From NCBI GenBank assembly GCA_001630475.1, contig KV419414.1, positions 121,707 to 185,706 of the forward strand: a stretch of 64,000 nt of DNA. The letters are read 5' to 3'. Positions 23,464 to 33,500 of this stretch are shown here, one piece after another. The notes under the pieces were generated by a model. The model ran no database searches and had not been told where the DNA came from. It was given only the letters and a program-made list of their open reading frames with translations. Each line of letters begins with the position of its first letter. Within the stretch, counting starts at the first letter, position 1. The position numbers and the translations under genes were made by a program. The stretch is from Sistotremastrum niveocremeum HHB9708 (taxonomy: Eukaryota > Basidiomycota > Agaricomycetes > Sistotremastrales > Sistotremastraceae).

Positions 23464-23724
23464 ATGGCCGCACAAAATCAATGGCAGGACTTCCAGCGTC
23501 ATATCGCTGCTCACCAGTTCACAACTACCGACTACCTGAACCAGCTTAACGAGCTGGCCCAGCAAAATCATATCACCTTGGCATGGACTGACACCGAGGA
23601 GGGCCCAAATCACCAGAAAGTATGGCAATCGTATCCGACGGGTAAGTCAGAATAAAAATCCATTGTAATTGATAGACTGAATGTATTTCAAGTGGGCAAC
23701 ACGTCGCTGCAAAAGTACCTGGGA

Positions 23725-23729
23725 GCCGG
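23725..23729. repeat. target site duplication, left copy (GCCGG)
   Basis: Identical to 29535-29539; flanks the copia element exactly at its TG...CA ends. Confidence 0.9.
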
Positions 23730-24034
23730 TGTTAAACTGGATATCCGGTCAATGGGTAGAGTAGAACCTCTGTAATTAATGTACTAACCTGGATATCCGG
23801 TCAATGGGTAGAGTAGAACCTCTANNNNNNNNNNNNNNNNNNNNNNNNNNNNNNNNNNNNNNNNNNNNNNNNNNNNNNNNNNNNNNNNNNNNNNNNNNNN
23901 NNNNNNNNNNNNNNNNNNNNNNNNNNNNNNNNNNNNNNNNNNNNNNNNNNNNNNNNNNNNNNNNNNNNNNNNNNNNNNCTCTCCGTTAACTCCGTTAACT
24001 CCGATAGCCATCGTACTGGCTCATCCGTCCAACA
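23730..24034 (-). repeat. left LTR (3' LTR of the element), contains assembly gap
   Basis: Begins TGTTAAACTGG and ends GTCCAACA on the plus strand. The visible parts 23730-23824 and 23979-24034 match the right LTR base for base. It contains an internal tandem repeat of about 52 bp built on GGATATCCGGTCAATGGG. Confidence 0.88.
23825..23978. other. assembly gap (154 N)
   Basis: Run of N inside the left LTR. The corresponding stretch of the right LTR is 117 bp, so the gap length is an estimate or the left LTR has an extra repeat piece. Confidence 0.99.
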
Positions 24035-24041
24035 CCCCCCC
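24035..24041 (-). promoter_or_regulatory. polypurine tract of the copia element
   Basis: Seven G on the minus strand, directly adjacent to the 3' LTR; the expected primer site for plus-strand DNA synthesis. Confidence 0.6.
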
Positions 24042-24049
24042 ATGAGCCA

Positions 24050-25799
24050 TTACGAGGCTGGCGAGACCTTCGACATCTTCAAAAGGTCGATCCACTTTTG
24101 GTGCATTGGAGGTGCTAGTGGTTTTGTTAGAAGATCTGCGATCATCTCCGTACCGGGAATATGGATCACTTCGATCAATCCGGCGGATACACAGTGGCGG
24201 ATAAAATTGATGCGAATGTCGATATGCTTCAGCGCGGTGTGGTTTTGTGGATTGTGAGTGCATGCAACAGTCCCTTGGTTGTCGCAGAAAAGAGTGGTAG
24301 GGTTTTCAATTCCGAAGCCGAGTTCCTGCATAAGCGACCGGAGCCAAATGGTCTGTTTCGCCGCGTGCGTGGTGGACATATATTCGGCTTCGCAGGAGGA
24401 TAGGGCAACGACGGCCTGTTGTTTTGAGCTCCAAGACACTACTCCCCCCCCCATCTCCGCGATGTAGCCGGAGACCGAGCGTCTGCCCGGCTCCTGGGCC
24501 CAATCGGCATCTGAATATACTGTAAATAATGGCAGTGCATCTCTACCACTGTAGGTTATCGCATAGGAGCGAGTCCCATTTAGATAGCGAAGCACGCGTT
24601 TTGCAGCGAGATAGTGGTCTTTGTTGGGGCGAGCCATGAAGCGGGAAAGTGTACGAACGGCGTTAGCGAGGTCGGGCCGAGACGTAGTGGCGAGATACAT
24701 GAGACGGCCAACGATGCTTCGGTACAACCCCTCAATCTCGCGGCGTTCGTCCTCGGATGATTCGGAAGTATCCACGACGAGCTTGACTTTTGGATCGAGG
24801 GGAGACTGCACAGGGTTCGCGTTGTGCATCTTGAAACCTTCGAGGACGGCGGTGGCATACGTTTCTTGATCAATGGTGAGGGTTCGTTTAGCACGATCAC
24901 GGGTGATACGAGCTCCAAGGATCCAATGCGCGCCGCCGAGAATAGAAATGGCAAAAACTTTCCCAATTTCGTCTTCGAACCACGCATATAGCCGAAGAGA
25001 CGAGGCTGCGACGAGGAGATCATCAACCGACATGGCAACGATTATGACGCCGTCGGTTGTGCGTCTTACATAGATGCACCAGTCAGACTCGAGGCGGATG
25101 AAGCCGAGGGTTGTGTATACGGAATGGATTTTGAGGTACCATTGTCGCCCGGACTGCTTGAGGCCGTATAAGGCCTTCAGGAGGCGCCATACACCGGTTC
25201 CGAGTGAGAAGCCCTTTGGAGGGTCGAGGTACACGACTTCTTGGAGGTCTCCGTTGAGGAAGGCCGTTTTGACGTCGATATGTTTGAGCTCCCAGTCGAA
25301 GATGGCGGCGAGGGCGAGAATGACACGAATTGAGTCCCATCTAGCCACGGGCGAAAAGGTGTCGAAGTAGTCTTGTCCGGCGACTTGAGTGAAGCCTCTT
25401 GCAACTAGACGAGCTTTGAAGCGAGCTATGTGACCATGCTCATTCCGTTTCACGCGGAACACCCATTTCGATTTAATGGATTTTCGGCCCGGAGGGAGGG
25501 TGGCTTCTTCGTATACGCCCATAGCACGTAAGGACTCAAGCTCCTCATGCATGGCTGCCTGCCATTCGTTCGCATGAGGACCGTTTAGCGCTTCGTGTAC
25601 GTCATTTGGCTCTTCCGGGTCGTACGGAGTGGCGAGTGAGAAGACAAATGACCACCAGGCCTCATCTTCGTCAGGAGCAGCCTTGTCGAATAAACGAAGA
25701 CCGTTGACCAAGTCAACAGCGAGGAAGCAGTTCGCTCGCAGTGCTCGGAAGCGAGCAGGTAACTGACGATCTCGTCCAGAACGACGTAGTGCAGCACTA
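24050..25799 (-). CDS. copia reverse transcriptase and RNase H
   Basis: Frame of about 583 codons after the proposed acceptor at 25800. Copia RT motifs in order: EWQAAMHEELESL, KSKWVFRVKRNEHG, ARLVARGFTQVAGQDYFDTF, HIDVKTAFLNGDL, YGLKQSGRQWY and the catalytic SVDDLLVA (Tyr of the usual YVDD replaced by Ser). RNase H follows with YSDADWA, SSCEAEY and DNQGT, and the conserved tail IADLLTKPL. The frame has no internal stop. An upstream ATG at 25822 exists but lies inside the proposed intron. Confidence 0.9.
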
Positions 25800-25872
25800 C
25801 TAAAACCATTCAAAATGACCATAATTTTGTCAGAATATTGTTGTAATTATTGTAGCGTCTAAGCGCACGTAC
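25800..25872 (-). other. candidate intron 2 within copia pol
   Basis: 73 nt, donor GTACGT, branch CTGAC, acceptor TTTTAG; phase 2. Joins the short 25932-25873 segment to the reverse transcriptase frame. Confidence 0.6.
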
Positions 25873-25932
25873 CTGTTCTCAGAGGAGATTGTCGTGCCCG
25901 GCACTGACTCGTCTCTCGGCACATCGCCACCA

Positions 25933-25993
25933 CTGAGAAGCAGGGAGAAATATATTAGCAATCGCCTACTTCACGGGTAAGACAAGAGCTCAC
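25933..25993 (-). other. candidate intron 1 within copia pol
   Basis: 61 nt, donor GTGAGC, pyrimidine-rich tract, acceptor CTTCTCAG; phase 2. Together with the next candidate intron it restores a single frame from integrase to reverse transcriptase. Confidence 0.6.
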
Positions 25994-27006
25994 CTTCGAT
26001 CTCCCAAGGAGTCGTTGGTGGGGATTACGCTGCTCCCGAGGAGACAACTATCCGCAAGATTAAGCTCCCCGGGGGAGAACAAAGGCAGATACTGCCGATA
26101 ATCGACCACATCACCACTTCGGTGACGTGGGGTAGGAGGCGCGTTGGAGAACAGTAAATCTCGCCTAGTTTTAACCGTCCGGCTTTCGGGATGCCAGAAC
26201 AAGTATCCTTTTGCCCCTTTTGCATATCCGAGGAATATGCCAAACTCTCCGCGGTCGTCCAACTTTTTGAGTGAGTCCGAAACGACGCGTGCGTAGCACT
26301 GGACGCCGAATTCCTGGAAGTAGGAGAGGTTTGGACGAGAGCCCGTCCATCGTTCATGTGGAGTGACGTGTGGCGGCAGCGAAGAGGAGGGTAGGCGGTT
26401 TTTGATATGCACAGCAGTGGTGAATGCGAAGGGCCAAAAGTACACACTCACAGCACGAGCTATGAGCATGGGACGGACCATGTCCTGTAGAGTGCGGTTA
26501 TATCGCTCGCATACCCCGTTCTGCTGAGGAGAGTCCGGGATTGTCAGCTCGCGTACGATGCCAGCATCAGCGAGTAGATTATGGAACGCGGTAGACGTAT
26601 ATTCACCGCCGTTGTCGCTGCGGAAGATCTTAATCTTGCGATTGTGAAGGTTCTCAGCGTAGGCTTTGAATTCGGTGAACTTTGCGATGGCTTCGTCCTT
26701 CGATTGCATGATATAAAGAGTGACGTGTCGAGAAAAGTCGTCAATGAATGTGATATAGAATCTTGCGCCGCCGTAGCCATTTGGAAGTGGTCCCCCAACG
26801 TCTGAGTGTATACGTTCGAGTACGGCAGTGGCGCGGGTATTAGTGAAGGAAGGAAATGGTAGGCGGTGAAGTTTGCCTCGTGCACAGCCATCGCAGATGT
26901 CGTGGGAGGCGGTGGGAGATGATGAGATGATATGTAGACCGTCGACCGCTTTTGATAGGTCTTTTACGCCATCACTCCCGGAGTGACCTATCAGGCGGTG
27001 TAAAAA
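25990..27006 (-). CDS. copia GAG-pre-integrase and integrase
   Basis: The pre-integrase zinc-binding part (HRLIGHSGSD ... CDGCARGK) is followed by the catalytic core with DDFSRH, RSDNGGEY and SPQQNGVCERYN, i.e. the D-D-35-E triad, and the C-terminal FGIFLGYAKGAKGYLFW block. The frame opens just after the T6 run at 27002-27007. It probably ends at a splice donor at 25993 rather than at the stop near 25990. Confidence 0.88.
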   Translation of the reverse strand, partial: FLHRLIGHSGSDGVKDLSKAVDGLHIISSSPTASHDICDGCARGKLHRLPFPSFTNTRATAVLERIHSDVGGPLPNGYGGARFYITFIDDFSRHVTLYIMQSKDEAIAKFTEFKAYAENLHNRKIKIFRSDNGGEYTSTAFHNLLADAGIVRELTIPDSPQQNGVCERYNRTLQDMVRPMLIARAVSVYFWPFAFTTAVHIKNRLPSSSLPPHVTPHERWTGSRPNLSYFQEFGVQCYARVVSDSLKKLDDRGEFGIFLGYAKGAKGYLFWHPESRTVKTRRDLLFSNAPPTPRHRSGDVVDYRQYLPLFSPGELNLADSCLLGSSVIPTNDSLGDRR

Positions 27007-29121
27007 AGCGTCTCGACGTTACGGGGAGCTTCATGTGAAGAGGAGGCCATAGCGAGCGGTTCGGATTCGTCGACAGGGGGATTATTGCGGTGATCACGTA
27101 CGCGTGGGGTTGGAGAAAAGTCGATCCTGAACATCCCCCCCCTCTGCTTTTCCAAGACACCACCACCTATAATCTCCCCCTCCGACTTCAAATTCAACCC
27201 CCCTTTGAAGAATTCCGCAAAAATGTCGTAGTGATTAAACTGGACTTCAGACAAAAGATTCTGGCGAGCATCGGGGATATGGAGAACGTTGGTGAGGCAG
27301 ATGCCAGTAGAGCGTCCCTTGTGGTGAAGGTGCCCGAGGATAGACCCCTTTCCGATAGCCTCAACGACCAGACCATCGCCAAAGGCAGACACAGCGATGG
27401 GAGAGATAGGCTCGTAAGAGTCGAACAGGGACCGGTCGTGGACGACGTGTCGGTTAGCGCCGCTGTCGTGATAGAAGCCGGTCTCTTTAGGTAATTGGGC
27501 GCTGAATATGGGGATGGAGACTTGCGGTGCTTCGTCGTCTGCGGGGGCATGTACAGTACAGATTTTGTACTTTCCTAGGTTCGCTATAGAGATAGACGCA
27601 GAATCCTGCTGTTCGTTACGATCTGCCACTGCCGTTGTGGACCGAACAACTGGCCCGGCACGGGGAAGGTCCCTTCGACCTCTATATCCGGAAGGGAACT
27701 GGCCCTCAGCACCCCCACCAGGACCCCAGCATTTCTGCACAGTATGACCGACTTTGGAGCAATTAGAGCACGTCGGGAGTCGTGGCCGGTTTGTCGGGCG
27801 AGAGGAGTTCGAAAAAGAAGCGCTTTCGAGTTTCCTTTTTCGGTCCGCGGTGACTCTGGTGCTGAAAACAGAGGACAACGCTTCGGGGCGGCGACGAGAG
27901 AGGCGGGACCATTCGGTGCGGATGTCGGCCATAACTGACTCAGAGTTGAGTAGTTTTCCTTTGTGCGTCTGTTCGAAGGTCTGGCAAAATCCGTTCCAGG
28001 AGTCTGGCAACAATTCGAGGAGAGTGTCGGCGAACATGGAGTCAGGCATGTTCGTTCCACCGTGGGCTTTGTAGCGGGAGTACATCTTCCTCATGTCGGT
28101 AAGCCATTCATCGACATCCATATCCTCTCTGCACTCATAGCCACTCATTTCTCGCATGACTCGGCCACTTTCTCGGGTATTGGCGGTGGAGAAGTAGTTG
28201 TAAAGCCGGTTCCAGGCGACGGCAGTGTTGGCGCAGCCTTCGATCATGGTGATACTGTCTGCGTCGAGACCTTGGGTAAGGAATTGCCATGCCTTCCGGT
28301 CCTTTTTGACCCATCCGGCGTTGTCGGTCAACTAGAGTTCCAAGGTCCAGTCACGACTGGACTTTTGACCTCTGGAGGGTGCGACTGGCAACTGCCGGTC
28401 CAGTTGCCGTCCAAAATTTGGTGTGACTGGCAACTGCGACTGCGGTTGCGGTCCGGCGACCGGTCATGGCTGCGACCAGTTGCGCAACCAGTCATGGTCA
28501 GTTTTTCCAGTCACAACTGGTCTTTTATTAATATTTTAATCATTATTATATTATATATGCTGTATATACACCTCATATGATGTGGTATATGCATATAGAG
28601 ACCAATATATACCAGATATGTCACCATAAACACCTATTTGAAACCCAAAATACCCTCTGGGTACCCTGGTTGGGGACCCTTAAGGGTCCTCGGTTGCGAC
28701 CACGGTCACGACCAGTCATGACTGCAGTTGCCGGTTGCCTGATTTTCCAAGAACCTAGGCAACCGGCAACTGCGGTCCGGTCACAGTCCGGTTGCGACTG
28801 CCGGTTGCCACCGGTCACGGCAACTGGACCTTGGAACACTACGGTCAACGCCTTCTGGTACGCCTCTTCATTTCCGACAGTCTTTGCTTCCCTTATGACG
28901 CCCTCTATCATCACAGGAATTGTTTTAGAGCGTACTAAGGCCGGTATGTTTGCCTTTTCCGTCCCAATAACGACTTCCCACAGTCCAGCGTCTTGGAACA
29001 CCGCTTGGAGTTTGATTTTCCACGTATGGAAGTTGGACGGCTCGTGGCCTTTAGCGCGGATCAGAGTGGGAATCTTGGTCCCTGACGACGGAGATGTCCT
29101 TGTTTCGGTGTCTGATGACAT
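26991..29121 (-). CDS. copia gag and protease, interrupted by a MITE
   Basis: The N-terminal part begins at 29121 (SNFHTWKIKLQAVFQDAGLW, a copia gag start) and runs to 28850. It resumes at 28324 after the MITE 28333-28841 and its duplicated 8-bp target. The C-terminal part carries the CCHC zinc knuckle CSNCSKVGHTVQKC near 27.75 kb and the aspartic-protease motif FYHDSGANRHVVHD near 27.47 kb. Read without the insert the frame would be continuous, so the MITE is the only break in gag. The protein packages element RNA in virus-like particles. Confidence 0.88.
28333..28841. mobile_element. hAT-type MITE nested in copia gag
   Basis: 509 bp. Terminal inverted repeats TAGAGTTCCAAGGTCCAGT on the left and the inverse of TAGTGTTCCAAGGTCCAGT on the right. 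It is flanked by a perfect 8-bp duplication CGGTCAAC (28325-28332 and 28842-28849). Eight-bp duplications and TAG.G termini are typical of hAT elements. It has no transposase. The interior is full of short inverted and direct copies of CAACTG/CCGGTTGC words. A diverged relative lies at 46078-46592. Confidence 0.88.
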
Positions 29122-29249
29122 GTTGATAGTGCGGTGGTCGATTGTAGTGTACGATAGAGTAGGATGTGAATATAGGGGTTTTTTGAGAAGACGTCGAAAA
29201 TTTTTGAGAGTGAATTCGATATTCTAAGCGACTGGATTTTACAGCAGGA

Positions 29250-29266
29250 GCGCAGGGCTCATAACC
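29250..29266. promoter_or_regulatory. primer binding site matching half of initiator tRNA-Met
   Basis: GCGCAGGGCTCATAACC, directly next to the 5' LTR, reads like the anticodon-arm region of eukaryotic initiator tRNA-Met (GGGCTCATAACC contains the CAT anticodon). The element would therefore be primed by an internal tRNA end, as in Drosophila copia, rather than by the CCA end. Confidence 0.65.
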
Positions 29267-29534
29267 TGTTAAACTGGATATCCGGTCAATGGGTAGAGTA
29301 GAACCTCTGTAATTAATGTACTAACCTGGATATCCGGTCAATGGGTAGAGTAGAACCTCTACCCATTCCGGACATCCGGTGTGCGACTATATACATGTCG
29401 GATGGTCCCAAATGCAGTAATAGCTGTACAGCTACGCCACTGATCGAGTTCGATCACTCTCGATCGCCAGACTCTTCCCTCTCCGTTAACTCCGTTAACT
29501 CCGATAGCCATCGTACTGGCTCATCCGTCCAACA
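29267..29534 (-). repeat. right LTR (5' LTR of the element), 268 bp, complete
   Basis: Complete LTR from TGTTAAAC to CCAACA with the internal tandem repeat. On the minus strand it precedes the primer site and gag, so it should carry the element promoter. Confidence 0.9.
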
Positions 29535-29539
29535 GCCGG
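29535..29539. repeat. target site duplication, right copy (GCCGG)
   Basis: Second copy of the 5-bp target; the dsRBD gene resumes at 29540. Confidence 0.9.
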
Positions 29540-29606
29540 TACGACTAGACAACTGGCGAGAACGAACTCTGCCAAAGAAATCTACAGACAGATCCGCGGT
29601 CTCTAG

Positions 29607-30521
29607 CCTATAGTCTAGGTCAGCTTTGATTTTGGCGCTCGCGCGAAGTTAGATCTGACATTCGAAATTTATAGAGGTGCAAACAAGGGAAGGAGGGGGT
29701 AGGACATCTAAGATAGGCGCCATCTTCTTGTTGTATTTTCTCCCGGTAGACTCGTAGTAATAAATGCAAGATCTATTCAGCAATTCTGAAGCGGTTGGAC
29801 CTGAGGAACTTGTAAAGGTTTCTGACCTGGATTCCACAAACACGAGATGGACTGGTTGCAGTGAGAATTCCGACATCCGACAGAAGCTAGCGCGGCTTCC
29901 ATCCATTCATAGCTGCTTTGACATTCTCGAATTTCTTCTGCAGGCCTACAATATCAATGGTATCAGCCTCTCACCAAGATGTTTCTCATGCCAGCTATTT
30001 GCAGTTTCTATCTCCGTCGATTTTCCAATATTCTGGGGCTCACCGCAGTTCTTTCTCGGGTTGACTCAGTTTATTGTCAATTTCGATTCTTACATGCATT
30101 AAACAGGAAATTTACTATATCATTATTATTACTAGACGAGTAGACTTTGTAATCACCTCCTAAAGCAGAGTATATGAGTAAGATAATTGCTTCCGCTCGC
30201 ACGGATATACCGGCTTTAGAAAAGACGCTCGTCTTCGCCGTTTGACGTCAAAGCAACCCTCGTGCGTCACGGTCACGACGTCGACGCTCGTGCCTTCAGA
30301 TTGACCTAAAAACGAGAGGACAGCGTCTCTCCTATTCCCTCTGTTCTTGAACTTGCTCTCCGATGCCAGCAAGACCCTAAAAGCGAGTCCGACTTATATT
30401 CAACTCGATGATGAAGCATTTCTGATACGGATCTTAGGTACATCTTCAAGATCCGGCTTCAACTTCAGCTTATAACGAGTCACCTGAATTGATTGCATTG
30501 GAATAATAAAGCAAGATCAAA
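29607..30521. other. spacer between dsRBD gene 4 and NTE1
   Basis: Contains the conserved block 29699-29748 and, to its right, the NTE1 promoter with several TGACGT/ACGTCA words around 30240-30290. Frames at 29764-30102 and 30160-30372 carry no motif. Confidence 0.4.
29699..29748. repeat. block conserved downstream of dsRBD genes (copy at dsRBD4)
   Basis: About 50 bp nearly identical to 58621-58670 (core GGCGCCATCTTCTTGTTGTA, then TTTTCTCCCGGTA), lying 93 bp after the dsRBD4 stop; a diverged version is at 21499-21545 after dsRBD3. Confidence 0.7.
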
Positions 30522-33500
30522 ATGGAGTCCATTGCTCAACCTCAGATTACGCCGAGTGCTGAGTCGCATCCTGTCGTTTCGCTCATTTCCGCTTGTTTCT
30601 GGGCTTTCCGTGAGTCCTTCAAAGTCACGGAATGCATGGGCCTCTGAACGTTAACGGATGTGATAGTCTGGTTGTTGAACTGTGCTAGATGGACGGTGGC
30701 ATTCATAACCATCACCTTACCCTACTGGCTCTACTCCATCCTCTCGTACTCCCTGACTCTAACCGTAAGCCACTTCATCATCCAATCGTTTCACGTCTAA
30801 TCAAACTGATGGATATTTAGCTCAATTTCTACAGCCTGCTATTCATATTCATAGCCTCCGCCATCGCACTCTCGTTCTTTATCCGATTCAAGTACTTGAA
30901 TCGGTACGAAGGACTGAAAGAACCTCCTCTCGCCAAGCCCGATGCGAAAGAATTACATCCAGATGTCAACTCCTCAGAGCTTCCGCCTTCGTTCCATCAC
31001 TACCTTGATGACTTCCTTCAAGCTATCCGTGTTTTTGGATTTCTCGAGAAACCTGTACGTCACCTTCCCATCATGCTATCGTGAAAGAAGTACTTATGCA
31101 AGCCGCGTGCAGGTCTTTCATGAACTGGCGAGACATCTCCAAACGCGCCGTCTGATAGCAGGCGATTCGCTTTCCCTCGACTCCGATAAATCCTTCTACT
31201 GCGTCATCGACGGAACAGTCCAAGTCTTCGCTCGGTCTTCGTCCTCATCCTATTCATCGCACGGAAATGGGTCCTGGGACGACGAATCCATGAATGGATA
31301 CGAGCTGCTCAATGAAGTCGGGGCCGGAGGGACGCTTTCGAGTCTCTTTACCATATTGAGCCTCTTCACGGAGGATGTTAAGATGAGCTGGGACGAGGAT
31401 CTGAAGAAACCCGGTTCTGAGGAGTCAGGTGAAAGAATCGTGAGGACAAGACTGAAACGGGCGGATTCAGATGTCTCGAGTCTTAGTCTCGGACATGGTC
31501 AGGATGAGGAGCACGAAGATGAAGATGAGGAAGACGAGGAAGAACGCGAACACCTAGAGATGGATGGAGGGGATGGTGATACACTCAGCCCGTCACGGAG
31601 AGCGTCGATGTCATCGACAAATTCTACGATTCACGGGGATCAAAGCCAGGGACGGGCTCGACATCGGACGGGCATCCGTACCACTGGCCACTCGCGAACA
31701 TCTTCTTCGACGCGTCAGCCTCCCATTTCATCCGACCGCTCTCGATCCCGACCACCACGCCCTTCTCACACTAGAACCGCCTCCCATAGTCAGGGGCAAG
31801 GCCACGGGAAAGCGCGGAAAGAAAGGGTACTCAGAGGGACTGTAGCTCGTGCTACTGAAGATACGACGCTAGCCGTTATACCCGCTGAAGCATTCCGCCG
31901 ATTAACGAAGAAATTCCCGAAATCCAGCGCTCATATTGTCCAAGGTAACGCCTCCCTCCTTCATGCCTGCATTACTTTATCTGACCAAAGGCGATAGTCA
32001 TTCTCACGCGGTTCTCTCGCGTAACGTTCAACGCCGCTCATCGATATCTTGGTCTAACGTCCGAGCTCCTCCGAACGGAGAAGGCCATAAATGATCTAGC
32101 ATGCCACCCTCTTCCGGGTATGTTCTACGAAGGAGTCGGATTGGAGAGATTGAGAGGTGCATTCGAGGGACTTCGAGATGACGTAGATGGAGATGGCGAA
32201 GGTACTGAAGTCGGGATTGGCGAAGAAGACTACTTCGGACAAGTTACAAACTCGCCATCAACGACTACCTTCCCTCTCCCGAGGTCAGCGATGGGGAAGC
32301 CACACATATCTACGCATACGCCGAGTCCTATTCCTCAGACTCCCGGGATAGCGCTCAATCATTCCTCTCGCAATCTCGTCCAAGCTGGCGATCTACACAC
32401 TTCTTCCGCCTCAGGCGGAACCGAATCATTCAGACCTATCCCTCGCTCGAACTCGGCATATATACAAACGCCCTACTTACGCTCCTCATCACTTTCCCGC
32501 AATCGTCGCTCTATAATGACTCCTCTGAAGAACGCTACTTATACGCGTCTTCCAACAGCAGATCAGGAAGCTATCGCGGAAGATGAGGAATTTGAGCTAC
32601 GAGATGAAGTAATGGCGTGTATCGCTAAGAGTATTGGATTACTCCAACCTCCCTTCTCGTCGGGCGGAAGTGGAGGACGGAGCGCGGAGACTTCGCCTGC
32701 TTTACCTTCGTGGAATACTAGTTCACCTGGATTGACAGGTCGAAGGGTACCTGCAGGAGGTGTATTCAACTCGCCTTTCACATCTTTATCGATGCTCGAT
32801 GCAGGTGTTGGTGTACCAGGGCTTAGTAGCACGCATAGCATGAGTGGGATGGGGGATGATGTATCTTCTGTAACCGGGAGTTCGACGCTTGCACCTGGGG
32901 GATCGTCGAATGGGACCCTGGGAGCGAACATGAGCGGTCTTGATAACGAGATTGAGATTCTTTTCTTTGGCGCGGGCACTACACTCGTTAAAGCTGGGGA
33001 ACGGAACGCCGGTATGCGCTCACAGGCTTTCCAATTGATGAACTGCGTACTGATTTGACTTTCGTCCGTTGACAGGTCTATTCTACGTCATCGACGGATT
33101 CTTGGACCTCTCAATGCCGAGTGACGAACCCGCGTCCAACAGCAAGGAGAACCCAAATTCGAACCGAGACGCTAATCCGAAGACGAAGTCGTCATCAAAC
33201 TTAGGCCTCAATCTCAATACGAATTTAGCGCCCAACTCCAAGCCGAAGCCGAATCAGAAGTCAAGCTCCAAGACTGCGAAAGGGCCAACAGGGAACGAAC
33301 GACCTGGAGTGAAGGCGAGGCGGGATTCGTCAATCAGGAGTACCTCGCATTCGCAGTCTCAACGTAGTGCAGACGGGTACTCCAAGTCTGCACCAGCAGA
33401 AGCAAAGGGATCCGTTCATCTCTTTACCGTTAAACGCGGCGGAATCGCAGGATATCTCTGTACGTCACCCTGCTCTTACTGACGATGAAAGCAGATGCTG

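Larger units (their letters stand above)
23730..29534 (-). mobile_element. Ty1/copia LTR retrotransposon inserted in dsRBD gene 4
   Basis: Both ends are LTRs starting TGTT and ending AACA. The element is flanked by a perfect 5-bp target duplication, GCCGG, at 23725-23729 and 29535-29539. On the minus strand the order is 5' LTR, primer site, gag, protease, integrase, reverse transcriptase-RNase H, polypurine tract, 3' LTR; integrase before reverse transcriptase defines Ty1/copia. The two LTRs are identical over every base that can be compared (about 151 bp), so the insertion is young. A hAT-type MITE later split gag. Apart from that, coding continuity needs one -1 shift and two introns (see findings). 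Confidence 0.92.
23464..29606 (+). pseudogene. stand-alone dsRBD micro-protein 4, split by a copia element
   Basis: Exon 1 is 23464-23641, the phase-1 intron 23642-23692 (51 nt), and exon 2 is broken: 23693-23729 on the left of the retrotransposon and 29540-29606 on the right. Ignoring the insert and one copy of the 5-bp duplication GCCGG, the frame is intact and would give 93 aa with the family order: YLNQLNELAQQNHITLAW, then LQKYLGAG at the left break and SAKEIYRQI in the right piece. The break falls inside the loop before helix 2, so the interrupted gene cannot make a complete domain. No other lesion is seen, so inactivation is recent. Confidence 0.8.

Noticed and set aside
24050-29121. 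Copia element as a heavily decayed pol with random frame breaks
   Set aside because: The breaks coincide with a T6 slippery run, two phase-matched intron candidates and one MITE insertion, so decay is the less economical explanation.
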